NCBI GenBank assembly: GCA_963693315.1
Contig: OY856187.1
Span: forward strand, 427,599,638-427,663,637
Reading direction: 5' to 3'
DNA length: 64,000 nucleotides
Source: Diogma glabrata
Taxonomy: Eukaryota; Arthropoda; Insecta; Diptera; Cylindrotomidae
The notes under the pieces are model-generated. The model saw only the letters and a program-made list of their open reading frames with translations. It was not told the origin of the DNA and did not search any database. Shown piece by piece: positions 1-12,864 of the stretch. Numbering within the stretch: the stretch's first letter is position 1; every line of letters begins with the position of its first letter. A program made the position numbers and the translations under genes.

Positions 1-320
1 AAAATTTTTTCTATTTTGCGTCTAAAATAAAGTCATTTCGATACCCAAATGCGTATCGAAATGGCCTTCATTACGATACGCAAAATTTTGTCTTTCAAGG
101 TTGGTCGCACATTGGTCGTACAAACGTCAGTGAACATTAAAACGAATAATTATGTAAATAAAACTAATAAGAATATCTAAATTAGTGTTAAATTGTTTAA
201 TTAATTAAAATAATTAGTAATAATAACAAAATTTCAAATTGACTATTTTTTAATAAAATACACATTTTTTTAAATTTCAAGACAAAAAATGCAAAATAGA
301 AAAAATTGTATAAAAATGCC

Positions 321-422
321 GTTTCATAAGACGTTTTATCGCACTTATCCTTTAGAAAACTCCCCGCTGCGCGGGTCGTTTTCTAAAGAGATTGCGTGCG
401 ATAAAATCGTCGATTATGAAAC
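321..422. repeat. 102-bp imperfect hairpin with GC-rich tip
   Basis: The segment opens with GTTTCATAA and closes with TTATGAAAC, and most of it pairs inward: GACGTTTTATCGCAC with GTGCGATAAAATCGTC, TTTAGAAAAC with GTTTTCTAAA, and a tip CCCGC/GCGGG around three bases. It ends about 20 bp before a LINE coding remnant on the minus strand, so it could be part of that LINE's 3' UTR or a small fold-back element. No coding potential is apparent. Confidence 0.6.
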
Positions 423-440
423 TAGTTTCTTAATATACTA

Positions 441-876
441 TTATGTTTTAAATAATTTGGTAATTCCATTTTTCAATTCATTTCTACCGATGTTGAAATC
501 GAAAGCGCTGTAGAACATGTTAAACCTGTTTATAGCCATATCCAGAGGATTATTTTTATCATAATTCGTTCTATGAAATCGTGGTTGTAATAATGCACTG
601 TCACGAATATTTAAATTTTTAGCAAGAATATCAAGCATAAACAACAGAATGGGTGAGTCAGTATGTCCACTTGACAAATCAAAAATGAAACAAGCAGAGC
701 TAATTGAACGCCTTTGTTCAAGTGTTAGAATATCAAGTGGAACACAACGTTCTAAATATGGGATATAATCCTGATTATTAAGCCAATAATTCGACAAATT
801 CGGCGACTAAATTTCCGTTGAATGCGTTCAATACGATTAACTCGAACAACATAATGTGGGTTCCAAATTATAGATA
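441..876 (-). pseudogene. LINE reverse-transcriptase C-terminal remnant (I/Jockey-like)
   Basis: Read on the minus strand, the segment encodes the tail domain that follows RT in many arthropod I/Jockey-like LINEs: a VNRIERIQRKF-type start, then RCVPLDILTLEQRR, FIFDL, FHRTNY and a final FDFNIGRNELK block. The first part (roughly 795-876) is in a different frame from the main 118-codon frame, so at least one frameshift is present. RT catalytic motifs, endonuclease and ORF1 are absent, so this is a 5'-truncated dead copy. The clade is inferred from the general pattern only. Confidence 0.7.
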
Positions 877-887
877 AATATTCTAAT

Positions 888-1815
888 TAGCTAAAGAACC
901 TTTTATTGCAGATGTCTGGCTTTTTAAAAAATGATAGAAATATGTTTAAATTATTAAAATTTATAAATTTTGTTTACATATTTTGTCCCAAACGGCCGTT
1001 ATAACGCTTTGTTTTTGATAGTTTTAAGGCTCTAGACTCTTAACCTGTACCCGGATATGGCCAGTTGTCGAACTTATTCAAGAGATTGCTTGCTGCAACA
1101 CGCTCAGAAAAAGTTTTTGGCCTAGGTCGCAATGTGCGACCGTGAGGGTGCCGCCTAATTCCGTTAAACCTCATATCGTTATATTGCGGACATTGCAATA
1201 GGTAGATTTTTATATGAAATCTACCTAAAAAGTCCGAGCGGCAGATATATCCGCTAGAAATAGGTAGATTTCAGGATCACACAGTTATGTGTGCAATTAG
1301 AATCGGATTTATCAGATTACTTCATAAAAAACACTAATTAAAAACAGAAGTATTAAACAAACTTTAAAAATAAACATTATTTTATACAGTTTTTGGGCTT
1401 TAGGCACTTAACCTGTACCCCGATATAGCCAATTGTCAAACATATTAAGGAAACTGTTTGCCGCAACATACCCAGAAAATATTTTTAGCGTAAGGGAAAA
1501 AATGCGACCGTGAGAGTGCCGCTAAATGCCGTTGTACTTCACACAGTTTATTGCAGATAGCTAAAGAACCTTTTATTGCAGATGTCTGGCTTTTTAAAAA
1601 ATGATAGAAATATGTTTAAATAATTAATATTTATAAATTTTGTTTACATATTTTGCCCCAAATGGCCGTTATAACGCTTTGTTTTTGACAGTTTTAAGGC
1701 TCTAGACTCTTAACCTGTACCCGGATATGGCCTGTAACCGGAAAATTTTTGGCCTACGTCGAAAAATGCGACCGTGAGAGTGCCGCTAAATTCCGTTATA
1801 CCTCATATCGTTATA
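888..1815. repeat. Cluster of three copies of an unnamed repeat with a GCGACCGTGAGAGTGCCG core
   Basis: Three related blocks lie head to tail. The first (888-1180) and third (1558-1815) share a nearly identical ~170-bp stretch starting GCTAAAGAACC and running through CGTTATAACGC and CCCGGATATGGCC. The second (1390-1545) keeps only the later part. All three contain the conserved core GCGACCGTGAGAGTGCCG (one base varies), and two end in CCTCATATCGTTATA. Further diverged copies lie at 26345-26380 and 26540-26722. No open frame is shared. I do not recognise the family; it could be a SINE, a satellite-like repeat or the edge of a DNA transposon. Confidence 0.75.
1193..1229. repeat. Dispersed hairpin motif GGTAGATTT/AAATCTACC
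   Basis: ATTGCAATAGGTAGATTT is followed by TTATATG and AAATCTACC, giving a 9-bp stem. The same motif recurs at about 3795-3838 (one arm slightly mutated) and in reverse orientation at 55091-55128, with partly conserved flanks, so it is a dispersed repeat terminus rather than chance. Its CTAA ending after the hairpin recalls Helitron 3' ends, but the expected spacing and A/T target context do not fit. Confidence 0.5.
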
Positions 1816-2279
1816 TATATAAGACGTACTGAGTACTGCTGTCAAGTTTGGGGTGCTGCCTCTGTTTCCATCTTGGCCCTCTTGGACTCTGTTCAAAAGC
1901 GAGCTATACGAATTGTGGGTGATCGAACTTTGACATCAAAACTTGACTTCACTCTCGCACTGTTGGTGACCTCGTTGTTTTTTACAAATATCGTCATCAG
2001 CAGTGCTCAGATGAAATCAGCGGCATCATGCTTCAAACTTATTCTTACCCCCGTTCCACTCGGCAATCGGCTGCCGCAACCAGTGAAACGGTAAAGATCC
2101 CGCGCCGTCATACTGGCAGATCGCAGAGAGACTTCTTTGTCCGAACTGCGTACAAATGGAATAGTTTGACGGAACACTTAATCTCAGGTGGCTTCAACCC
2201 ACAGATGTTTAAAAAAAGCGTTAATCTACTCCTTAGAACGCCAGTTGTTGTGGGACCCAGGTCTAGACCTAGGTCTTAA
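1808..2279 (+). pseudogene. LINE RT C-terminal domain, frameshifted 3' end
   Basis: The plus strand encodes the C-terminal region common in arthropod Jockey/CR1-type LINEs: TEYCCQVWGAAS, LLDSVQKRAIRIVGD, then in another frame a PPRSTRQSAAATS-like block, IPRRHTGRSQRDFF and TAYKWNSL. The frame changes near 1975-2035, so the copy is broken. It lacks RT motifs and is 5'-truncated, its left edge falling directly at the end of the GCGACCGTGAGAG repeat. A short A-rich tail at 2340-2349 runs straight into a long (TA)n tract. The endonuclease fragments at 60.4-61.4 kb may come from the same type of element. Confidence 0.75.
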
Positions 2280-2337
2280 AAGGTATTTATGTGTTGTTGT
2301 GACACATATTCTAAACCCTATTACACAACACATTTTA

Positions 2338-2559
<222 letters not shown>

Positions 2560-2759
2560 NNNNNNNNNNNNNNNNNNNNNNNNNNNNNNNNNNNNNNNNN
2601 NNNNNNNNNNNNNNNNNNNNNNNNNNNNNNNNNNNNNNNNNNNNNNNNNNNNNNNNNNNNNNNNNNNNNNNNNNNNNNNNNNNNNNNNNNNNNNNNNNNN
2701 NNNNNNNNNNNNNNNNNNNNNNNNNNNNNNNNNNNNNNNNNNNNNNNNNNNNNNNNNNN
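2560..2759. other. Assembly gap, 200 N
   Basis: Exactly 200 N, a placeholder length, so the true size of the gap is unknown. It separates (TA)n from the snap-back element. Confidence 0.98.
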
Positions 2760-3716
<957 letters not shown>

Positions 3717-5043
3717 GATTTTTTTACCGACTTTCTATCTAACGCTAATATAGTCAATCGGCACCAAAACTTTTTTACGAAATTCCGAGATGAGGCACAT
3801 TGCAACAGATAGACTTTTATATGAAATCTACCTAAAATAATATATGCAGCTTTTTCCGGTTAGAGATTCAGATTTTAAAAGCAATTTTAAATATAGTCGT
3901 TTAAGGTGGTGGAAGCAAATTAACAACAATTGAAGATAATTGTAGGGTCAGGGGTTATGCAACTACGGCGCATATATCATGCACGAAATACTGGTCGTTT
4001 ACAATTATATATTTTCGTCGATTGAGAGTCATATTTTTCTTTTAATTAATCGACTTATCAACTTGATTTCAATACTTGATTTTGTATTAACGTATTAACT
4101 ATCTTACATTAGTTAAATTAGCCCTTTCTTAATTTTCTAGATCGAAAGTATCATGTCCCTGTCGGAGCTTTTTGACAGTTATAGGTTAAATATGTATAGA
4201 AATTAAAACTGTACCAAAATAGGGTTCGTAAAAGGTTATTATAAAAGTTACAACTTTCAGTAATTTGTTTCAGTTAGTTGTACTACGTCAAATCTATTCT
4301 CAACAGTAATAATCAACCACTAAGTTAAAAAAAATTAAAAAAATGATCCAACATTACATTAATTTTACCTCAATTTTTAGTTCAAACGAATAGAGTTGTA
4401 CCAAATAGAACATACTATAAAAATAACATCTGCTTGTATTTTATTTGTTTTTTATTCATTTATTTAAACAATAAATAATATTAGTTTTTGAAGACGATTT
4501 TTTGGTTTTTCCTCTATTTTTTGTCATCTGCTTTTCAAAATACATAATTTTATTTTTATAATGAAGAACCATTATGGGTTTAATAAATAATTTAAGGAAA
4601 GCTTGCATACTTGTATTATGCAATGGGAGGGGTTGTAGTAATTTTCAATATTCTTTCACAACTATTGTTGAAGTTTTCAATTCATGCACATAAATTGTAT
4701 AAATTTCATCAATTCAATTATATTGAATTTTATAAATTGCAAAATTATTCATTATCATATCATATAAAACAATATTTATAAAATTGTTTATCCGACAATT
4801 GTTTCGGATTTTTAAGAAACCATCAAGGATAATATTTTATGAACAAAAAATTCTTATAAAAAATAACAACAAAAAATTAACATTCATATAAAAAACCTTA
4901 TTTTGAAAAACTGACAATCAAAAAAGAAAAGGCTAACTATATAAAAAATAATGAAATAAAATACAAAACAATATTACTATGAAAAAATTTAGAAAATAGG
5001 AAATGTTTAGTAGTAAAAGCTTCATGGTATGGTAGCGATTTTA
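3717..5043. other. AT-rich sequence, no gene seen
   Basis: Apart from a copy of the GGTAGATTT/AAATCTACC hairpin motif near 3795-3838, I see no coding region, RNA gene or terminal repeat here. Confidence 0.6.
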
Positions 5044-5422
5044 CATCCACACAACTTACACAATTTGTGCAAGGTAAAACACAATTTGTGTCTGTCAATT
5101 TTAAAATTTATGCAATTTGTGGAAGGGTTATAAGAACAGCATTTGTGCAAGCAAAACTTCAATTTAAATTTGACACATTGTACATGTACAAAAATTAAAT
5201 AAATTTAAACAAATTTCAAACACTTTTTTAATTTGTTTACATAACCTAAAACTTATATCAAAATAAACCTGCACAAATTATTTTTTTTCTGCCACAAGAA
5301 ATATTTTTGTGTAATTTGTGTTGTACAAATTACAGAAATTTTGATTTTAAGAACAGTAATTGTGAAAGCAACACTCGCAGCCATTAATATAAGAACAGCA
5401 ATTTGTGTAAGTTGTGTGGATA
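5044..5422. mobile_element. MITE-like element, TA-flanked
   Basis: The left end CATCCACACAACTTACACAA matches the reverse complement of the right end (TATCCACACAACTTACACAA), a terminal inverted repeat of about 20-25 bp, and each end is flanked by TA. Inside, CAATTTGTG-type words and AAGAACAGCA are repeated on both strands. At about 379 bp and without an open frame it is a non-autonomous DNA element; TA flanks suggest Tc1/mariner-type or related mobilisation (inference). Confidence 0.75.
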
Positions 5423-5424
5423 TA

Positions 5425-6110
5425 AGATCACAACCAACCCATCACCAGTCACCACAACTAATATTTACCGTGACTCGTCTTATGTCAAATCGTTTTTTTT
5501 GTTTGTTTGTTTTCCTCATTGAATAAATATTTAAGGAAGAGTAACTAGACTTTTTGAGTGAAGCATCTAATTTGAAGCATTGGTGCGTTTGAGGTGTTTG
5601 TATTTAAGCGTAGGGTGGTACTGTGTATAATTTGCATATAGTTACACAAACATAACTTAGGTGACAGTATGAACTGTTCTTTGAAATAAGTAAGTTTTAT
5701 TCAAAATTTTATTTATTTCTTGTTTAACTTAATCGTATTTTTAGAAAAATTGGTCTTAAAATGTATTCTCACCTGGTTCCTGCTTAAATGAAAGACAATG
5801 AATAAGTTATATATTTTGTTGATTTTATTTTAATAATTTTTTTCTCGATATTTTTTAAACATAAAATACATAAAAGCAAAATTGTGTTTTTAATGAACTT
5901 TTGGTCAATGCAAAAATTTCAACATTAAGTTCATTCGTTTAGTAATAGGAAGGTTAAAATAATGTAAAAACGATTATTTGTTGTTTATGAGCCCATTACA
6001 AACAACTTTTTTATAAATTGCTTATATTTAATATTAAATAAAATAAATGTTAAATTACATAATTTGATGAATAGAATCGATCCCAAAGCTATTGACAAAT
6101 GCCCTGCATG

Positions 6111-6115
<5 letters not shown>
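5425..6115. other. AT-rich sequence, no gene seen
   Basis: Low-complexity AT-rich DNA between the MITE and the poly-T tract of a minus-strand LINE. No convincing frame, repeat or RNA gene. Confidence 0.55.
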
Positions 6116-6154
<39 letters not shown>

Positions 6155-6843
6155 GCGTTCATGCTCCATGTAGGAGCGTTGCCAGGCTAATCAGCTTTGA
6201 ATATTCACCGCGGTCATTCGCAACAGCGACATAGTTACCATGGCAGCCGATTTTTTTAAGGTCGTTTATTACGTCAGTCTCCCATTGTAGTCGTGGTCTT
6301 CCTCGCGGTCTACCACTCCCTGGGGTACTAACGTACATTTTTCTAATCATTCCAGACTGTGAATCGGCTCGTAGAACACGCCCAAACCAAGCAATCCTGT
6401 TAGAACGGATACAACCTATTATATCAGGACCCTCAAGAAGGTCTCTGATCTCAAAGTTATACCGGGTTCTATACTCTCCATCGTCTGTCTTAAGTGGACC
6501 AAAAATGTAGCGTAGGATCTTACGCTCAAATACAGATAAATGCGATTCGTCATTTTGTGTAAGGGTCCACGTTTGTGACCCACACATCACAACCGGTCTA
6601 ATCAATGTCTTGTATAACTTGAGCTTGGTGTTCGTTGATACATACGGTGATCCAAGGAGAGGTTTAATTGAGTAGAAAGTTCGATTACCTGCAGCGATTC
6701 GAGCTTTAATATCTGTAAATATGCTGTTGTTTGAGTCAAGCATTGATCCCAAATATTTAAAAGATTCAACTCCCTCAATTCGTTCATCGCCGCACATCAA
6801 ATCTTTCTTCTCAGCCTCTCTTGAAACATTCATATGTTTGGTT
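6116..6843 (-). pseudogene. RTE-like LINE, 3' segment of ORF2 (split by gypsy A)
   Basis: The minus-strand frame ending at 6159 carries the post-RT region of RTE-like LINEs: ESFKYLGSMLD, DIKARIAAGNRTFY, LKLYKTLIRPVVMCGSQTWT, FERKILRYIFGP, SNRIAWFGRVLRAD and GRPRGRPRLQW. A poly-A tail, seen as poly-T at about 6116-6150, follows the stop, so the 3' end is intact. The upstream part of the same gene lies at 19784-20047; the two halves are separated by gypsy A with a 4-bp duplication GGTT (6840-6843 and 19784-19787), and the frame continues in register across the break. RTE assignment is from the C-terminal motif pattern. Confidence 0.85.
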
Positions 6844-7185
6844 TGTTGTGTAGCACAACATTATGCTATGCAACGGAATATATAAATAAACCTTTATCTT
6901 TCTAATTAACCTGAAATTATAAATACATTTAAATACATTTTTAGTACATAAGTTATTAATGTACTAATTAGATATTTAAGGAGAATTTTAATTGAAAAAC
7001 ATTCAGAATTGATCTGATGATCAAATAATAAACATCTCAAAATAAATATTTATTTAATTTTGTAACAATTAAACTTTTGAAAATAAATTAAACAAAAGAA
7101 GGTTTTTATATAATAAATGTTTTATTATTCATTTTGTGAAAATTATGGTTCTTTTGTGTTTTGTGAACGACGACCACCCACAACA
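6844..7185 (+). repeat. Gypsy A 5' LTR
   Basis: 342 bp, TG...CA ends, same length as the 3' LTR at 19442-19783 and nearly identical. AT-rich with AATAAA-like words. The 5' flank is GGTT (6840-6843). Confidence 0.93.
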
Positions 7186-7186
7186 C

Positions 7187-7198
7187 TGGTGACAGCGG
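7187..7198 (+). other. Gypsy A primer-binding site candidate
   Basis: TGGTGACAGCGG starts one base after the 5' LTR, the usual place and TGG start for a tRNA-complementary primer site. I could not match it to a specific tRNA 3' end with confidence. Confidence 0.6.
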
Positions 7199-8159
7199 AA
7201 AAAAGCTATAAAAATAGTTAAAACAAATGTTTAAACTAAAAATGCAATTATATAGTGAAAAAAACTAAAAACAATCTCTGTGTAAATTAAATTAAAAAAA
7301 TTAAATAATGTACGTATTCTTAATAAACGTACATATTTCAGAATTGAACTCAGTATGACGAAAAACGTTTCTTAAACTTAAAACCTAAATGAAATTATTT
7401 AGTGGTTAAAATAATAATTAAGAACCATTTATTCTACTACAAACATTCTTAAACACAACAAATAAATCAAATTTTGAAAACGCTGATTTTCAATACAAAA
7501 TAATCCAGATAAATTTCAAAAATTATAAAATATAATTCTTTATTTTGCAATCACAAACATTAAACATATTTGATCAAACGGTCGTGTTAAAATATAAATT
7601 GTGATTCCTAATTATAATTATCTAAACTAAGTGAAAAAACTATGGAAAAATAAAATTTGTTAATTACAAAATTTGTTAATAAAAATAAAATCTATTATTA
7701 TGATTTTAACTACTATGATAATGTGCTGTAAATAATGAGATCAACAGTAAATTAAATAATAAATTCATCCAAACAAAACTAAAATAATCATCTACATTGA
7801 TAAAAATCACTCAACAATCAAATTATGTACCAAGGATAACCAAGGATAGATAAATAAACGGATAATTACGTCATCATTAAAATAAAACAAGTAAGAAACA
7901 ACAGCCAATAAATAAATTTTGATTTATGTTAAAAAAAAAAAGTAGAAATTATATTAAACAATTTTTCATAAATTTTTTATTCAATTAAATATTTTTCTCA
8001 TAATTAGATATATATTTTTGTTTAGATTTGTTTTTCTCCTATATATAATATAACGGTCACAGTTTTAAACAATTAAAATCAGTGATTATTGACTTTGTTC
8101 AATTATAATGTTTTTTCTTTCGATTTTATGAACATTTTTAAAATTAGTTGTTTTTCCAA
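7199..8159 (+). other. Gypsy A untranslated leader
   Basis: About 960 bp of very AT-rich sequence between the primer site and the probable gag start. No open frame or recognisable RNA structure was found. Confidence 0.6.
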
Positions 8160-9221
8160 ATGTCTGATGACGAAAACAACCAATCTGACAATTTATTAAA
8201 ACTAAGAAGTTGAAATACTATTAAAAAAGCATCAAACTTCGATTTTTCTTTAAACGTTGAAAGAAAAGAAACGGCAGAAGTAAACGAACAACATTTTGCA
8301 AATATGACAAATTTAAACATATCGGAAACTTTAAAACTTATTTCTCCATTTGATGGAACTCCTTCCCAACTTCATCAATTTATTCAATGTAGTAATTTAG
8401 TGTTTGATGAACTACATATTAATCAACATAAAAAATTTTTACAATTAATGAAAAAGTTATTGGTTGGTATTGCATACGATGAAACCGTTAAACATTTAGA
8501 ATATGATAGTTGGACGGATCTAAAAAACGATTTAATAAACAGGTTCACAGAAATTAGATCCAAACTTGAAATTTTGCATGAATTAAATACAATTAAACAA
8601 AAACATAATGAAACGGTTAAATCATATGGTAGTAGAATACAGATTCTTTTAGCACAATTAAATGAATTGTGTATTGTGGAAGCAGGTAGAGATTCGAAGA
8701 AAACTGTTGAACTGTTGAACGGTCAAACAGCATTAATTGCTTTTCAAGAAGGATTAAACTCTAATATTCGAATGTTAGTCAAATCAATCAATTGTAAAAC
8801 GCTTAAGGAATCTATATCTAAAGCTTGCGAAGAAGAATCACTTTACAACCGACATTATAATTTAGCTTTGGTAAAATGCCAACTTTGTGAAAAACTTGGC
8901 CATTTAGCGAATAATTGTTATAAATTAAAACTTGTGCAAGCGTCTTTTGAAAAAAGAACATCACATTCTGTTTCAGAAAATTCCGATAGACCTAAATCAA
9001 TTCGCAATTTCAATATAAATTGTGCATACTGTAAAAAATCGGGTCATCATATAAACAACTGTTTTAAAAGAAAAAATGCTGAGATTCAAAAAAATAATAT
9101 TGCACAAACCAATTCTCCGTCTTTAAATAAAATAGAGTTAGTTAAAACGGGTGATTCAAAAAACCTAATGGGGCTCAACCAGTCTACGTCGATGAAAGCT
9201 GTGCGAGCCAAATTTCTTTAA
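8160..9221 (+). pseudogene. gag: Gypsy A gag (nucleocapsid with two CCHC knuckles), one nonsense codon
   Basis: Gag packages the element RNA. The open run from the ATG at 8304 gives 305 residues, but an upstream ATG at 8160 is in the same frame and separated only by a TGA at 8211-8213, so the original start was probably 8160 and the downstream ATG is a remnant. The N-terminal half (ISPFDGTPSQLHQFI onward) resembles the helical capsid domain of gypsy Gag. Two zinc knuckles follow, CQLCEKLGHLANNC and CAYCKKSGHHINNC, which bind nucleic acid. The frame closes at 9221, upstream of protease, so expression of pol would need frameshifting; no clear slippery site was seen. Confidence 0.85.
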
Positions 9222-9265
9222 TTTCTTCAAGTTCGACAATTTTTCATACTTTTTCAAAATACCTG

Positions 9266-9973
9266 ATGACTTGGTTTTCATTTTTGACACATGACTTATT
9301 TCTAGGTAAGACTTCTTATATGCTGAAACCGAATTTTTTATATATTTTGCCAATTATTATGGTTTTTTTTATATTTGGTTTTCAAGTTTTTTCTGTTTTA
9401 CCTTCTTTTGTCATGGTTTTAATATTATTAATAATAATAATTTTTTTGAAAACTCGGGAAATCAGTTTTTCAATTTTTAATTTTTTTTTGAATAAATTAG
9501 GATCAAAAAGATTTTACACTTTAATAGCATTAAATAATCTCGACATCGTTCTAATCAAAACAAACTTGCAACCCGATCGCGAATTAAATTTTTTACTTGA
9601 TACAGGTGCAAGTATTAGTATTATTAAAAAAGGACCGATTAATGGTGAAGTTTTATGCTACCCTGATGAAAAATGTAAAATCACAGGTATTTCCTCAAAT
9701 CCTTTTTGGACATTAGCTAAATGTTATGGAGAAATTATACTTGATGTTGACCACAAGATTTCTCAGACATTTCAGTTAGTAGATAATAATTTTCCAATTT
9801 CTTGTGATGGCATATTGGGAAAAGATTTCCTTGAACAAAATCGTTGCATTATTGATTATGCACAAAATTTTTTAACAGTATATTGTAAAACAAAAAACTT
9901 TAAGTTTGTTTTAAAACAGAATACTCAATTGCCACAAAAATCTATTGCTGGTCGCACAGAAAAAGTGGACTAG
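9266..9973 (+). CDS. Gypsy A protease region, preceded by a T-rich hydrophobic stretch
   Basis: A 235-codon frame includes a retropepsin active site, LLDTGAS, about residues 110-116 from its first ATG, followed by the flap region and a GILGKDFLEQNRCIIDY block typical of the C-terminal half of gypsy proteases. The enzyme cleaves Gag-Pol. The first ~80 residues are very hydrophobic (runs of I, L, V, F) because the DNA is T-rich; this is probably not a genuine membrane domain but poorly conserved or non-coding linker. The frame stops at 9973, and homologous sequence continues in another frame, so this is a broken part of pol. Confidence 0.75.
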   Translation: MTWFSFLTHDLFLGKTSYMLKPNFLYILPIIMVFFIFGFQVFSVLPSFVMVLILLIIIIFLKTREISFSIFNFFLNKLGSKRFYTLIALNNLDIVLIKTNLQPDRELNFLLDTGASISIIKKGPINGEVLCYPDEKCKITGISSNPFWTLAKCYGEIILDVDHKISQTFQLVDNNFPISCDGILGKDFLEQNRCIIDYAQNFLTVYCKTKNFKFVLKQNTQLPQKSIAGRTEKVD

Positions 9974-12718
9974 TTTTCCCTGGTATTAATGATGGGGAAT
10001 ATTTTTGTAACACCAACAAATCCTCTGAATCTTTATATTTAGCCAACTCATTAATAAAAATAAATAATCAAATTGGTTATACCTCGATATTAAATTCAGG
10101 AGATGATGAATTAATTTTAGAAGATATAGATATAGTTTTGGAGCCATTGGACAATTTCAACATATACAATTTTTCCCATAAATGGGACAACACTTTAACA
10201 AATAGGTTGAATACTATCGAATCTACAATTTTAAAAGAAAACATGAATGATGAAGAATATTTATCTATGATCAACATATGTAAGGAGTATAACGACATTT
10301 TCCTACTTGAGTATAACGACATTTTCCTTCTCATTCAATTCCGATTCATCAAGATATTAAACCAATATACAAGAGGCAATATAGGTTACCAGAGTCAGTT
10401 AAACCTGAAATTGATAAACAGATAGACCAAATGTTGAGCGATGGAATAATAGAGCCATCTAATTCTCCATGGAATTTTCTATTATTAATAATCCCAAAAA
10501 AATCGGATGATCTGAATAAACAAAAATGGCGTATTGTTATTGATTTCAAAAAGCTTAACGAAGCAACGACGAATGATGTATTTCCATTACCTAATATTAT
10601 TGACATACTAGATCAATTAGGAAACTCAACATACTTTTCATCAATCGACATGGCAAATGGTTACCATCAAGTTCCACTCGATCCAAAGGATAAACCAAAA
10701 ACAGCGTTCAGTACTCAAAAAGGTCATTACCAATATTTAAGAATGCCACAAGGACTAAAAGGGGCACCTGCGACGTTTCAACGTCTCATGAATAATGTTC
10801 TGACAGGTTTAAATGGAATCAAGTGTTTGGTTTACCTCGACGATATTATTATTTATGGAAGAAATCTAAAGGATCATAATAATAAATTGATAGAAGTTTT
10901 TAACAATCTCCGGTTATATAACCTAAAACTAAATTTGAGTAAATGCCATTTTCTAAAAAAAGAAATCAGTTTCCTTGGCCATGTAGTTTCCAATTACGGC
11001 ATTCGGCCCGATCCGAAAAAAATTGAAGTTGTAGTTAATTATCCTGTTCCGAAAACTGCAAAAGATATTAAATCATTTATTGGCTTTGCGGGCTATTATA
11101 GGCGGTTTATTCCCAATTTTTCTCATATTGTGTCGCCACTTTTACGATTGTTAAAAAAAAATTTTACTTTCAAATGGGATGCATTTTGTGACCAAGCTTT
11201 CGAAGAACTTCGCAAACTTTTAATTTCATCACCCATCTTGCAGTACCCTAACTATGAAAAAGAATTTCACATTACTTGTGATGCAAGTAATTTGGCTTTA
11301 GGCGCATTTTTATCTCAACTTAACAATAATATAGATCTACCCATAGCTTATGCAAGTCGAACACTTAATTCAGCAGAAAAAAATTATGCTACAGTTGAAA
11401 AAGAGTTATTAGCGATTGTTTGGGGAATCGAACAGTTCCGCCCACTAAAGTGGCTGTGGAATATTAAAAACCCTTCATCACGGTTAACACGTTGGCGATT
11501 AAAGTTGGAATCATATGATTTTGAGGTACGTCACACTCCTGGTAAAACAAATAATGTTGCAGATGCACTCAGTCGCATTTCAATGGACACTGATAAGAAC
11601 ATAAATGTTGTAACTCGTGCTCAAGATAAGAATGAAGATAAAATGATCGATATATCTGTGTCAAATGACGAAATAAACAAAGATTTGCAAAATAATTCAA
11701 ATATTGTAGAGATTACTTCAGAAACCGATATAAATCGTACCTACAACCGCATGAAGTGCTATTTCAATTTTAAAAATATGTTTAACCGAATCAAAGATTA
11801 TATTAATTCATGTAAAAGTTGCCAGATAAATAAAGTTTCTAAAAATACTAAAATGCCAATGGTCATTACCGACACTTCATCACAGCCATTTGAACGAGTT
11901 GCATTAGACATTGTAGGACCAATAAGCCCCGTTACTGTAAATGGTAATTCTTATATACTAACGATGCAAGACGATTTGACAAAGTTTAGTATTGCAATAC
12001 CACTACCGAATCAAGAAGCCGAAACCGTCGCTCGTGCATTCGTTGAACAATTTATTTGTGTTTACGGTGCTCCGACATCGATACTGACAGATCAAGGTAG
12101 TAATTTTTTAAGCAAACTATTTACAAATGTTACACGTCTTTTCAGAATCAATAAAATGAAAACATCCCCATATCATCCACAAACGAACGGAGCTCTGGAA
12201 AAAAGTCATTTAAATCTTGCAAATTATCTACGAAATTACACAAATTTAGATAAAAACGATTGGGATAATTGGATTCCATATGCTATGTTTTGTTATAATA
12301 GTACACCACATAGTGTTACTAAATTTATGCCTTATGAATTATTATTTGGTCATAAACCTATCATTCCATCATCATTTCTAAAAGCATTCAACCACTATAT
12401 AATTATGATGATTACGTTAAACAATTAAACTTTAAAATGCAAAACTCTTTTGACATAGCGAAATCTAATATAGTTAATTCTAAAGAACGATCTAAAATTT
12501 TATATGATAATTCTATCAACCCTATGAAATTTATTCAAGGTGAATTAGTTTTATTAAAAAATGAAAATCGTAAAGGAAAACTTTCTCCATTGTGGTTAGG
12601 ACCTTATAAAATTAATGAAATCTTAACAGAAGAAAATTCAATAATTGAGATTGGAAAAACATTAAAGACAGTTCATAATAATCGATTGAAAAAATTCAAA
12701 AACGAATTCGATATTTAA
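9960..12718 (+). pseudogene. pol: Gypsy A pol: RT, RNase H, integrase (frameshifted, deleted)
   Basis: Pol sequence runs through at least four frames. From about 9960 a linker frame leads to 10330, where a 24-bp direct duplication and a frame change occur. RT spans 10431-11290 with FSSIDMANGYHQ (motif A Asp) and VYLDDIII (motif C). RNase H follows, but an in-frame deletion of about 15 codons between QFRP and LKWLW removes the TDH catalytic segment. In integrase the first half of the HHCC zinc module is missing while CKSCQ remains; the DDE core has LDIVGP, TDQGSNF and NGALEKSH. A frameshift near 12395 places the chromodomain-like C-terminus in the 12437-12718 frame. The product cannot be functional. 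Confidence 0.88.
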
Positions 12719-12864
12719 ATATGTACAGAAATAAAGAAAAACAAATTTGTACAAATTTATATAATAAATATATGTATAAGAACTTTGTATTATATTTTTT
12801 TTCAAAACAAAAAAAATTTTTTATAATTGTATTATAATTTAGTTCAAATTCATATAATGAATAT
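12719..12864 (+). other. Gypsy A 3' untranslated sequence, first part
   Basis: Non-coding AT-rich DNA after the integrase stop, continued at 19255-19441 after gypsy B. The last four bases, ATAT, are the target duplication of gypsy B. Confidence 0.7.

Noticed and set aside
1193..1229. Helitron 3' end (hairpin then CTAA)
   Set aside because: The hairpin touches the CTAA without the usual spacing, the following base is not T, and no 5' TC end was found.
9266..9500. Apparent membrane-spanning N-terminus before the gypsy A protease
   Set aside because: The DNA is T-rich, which produces Ile/Leu/Phe/Val by chance; no gypsy Pol has such a domain and the start codon is unsupported.
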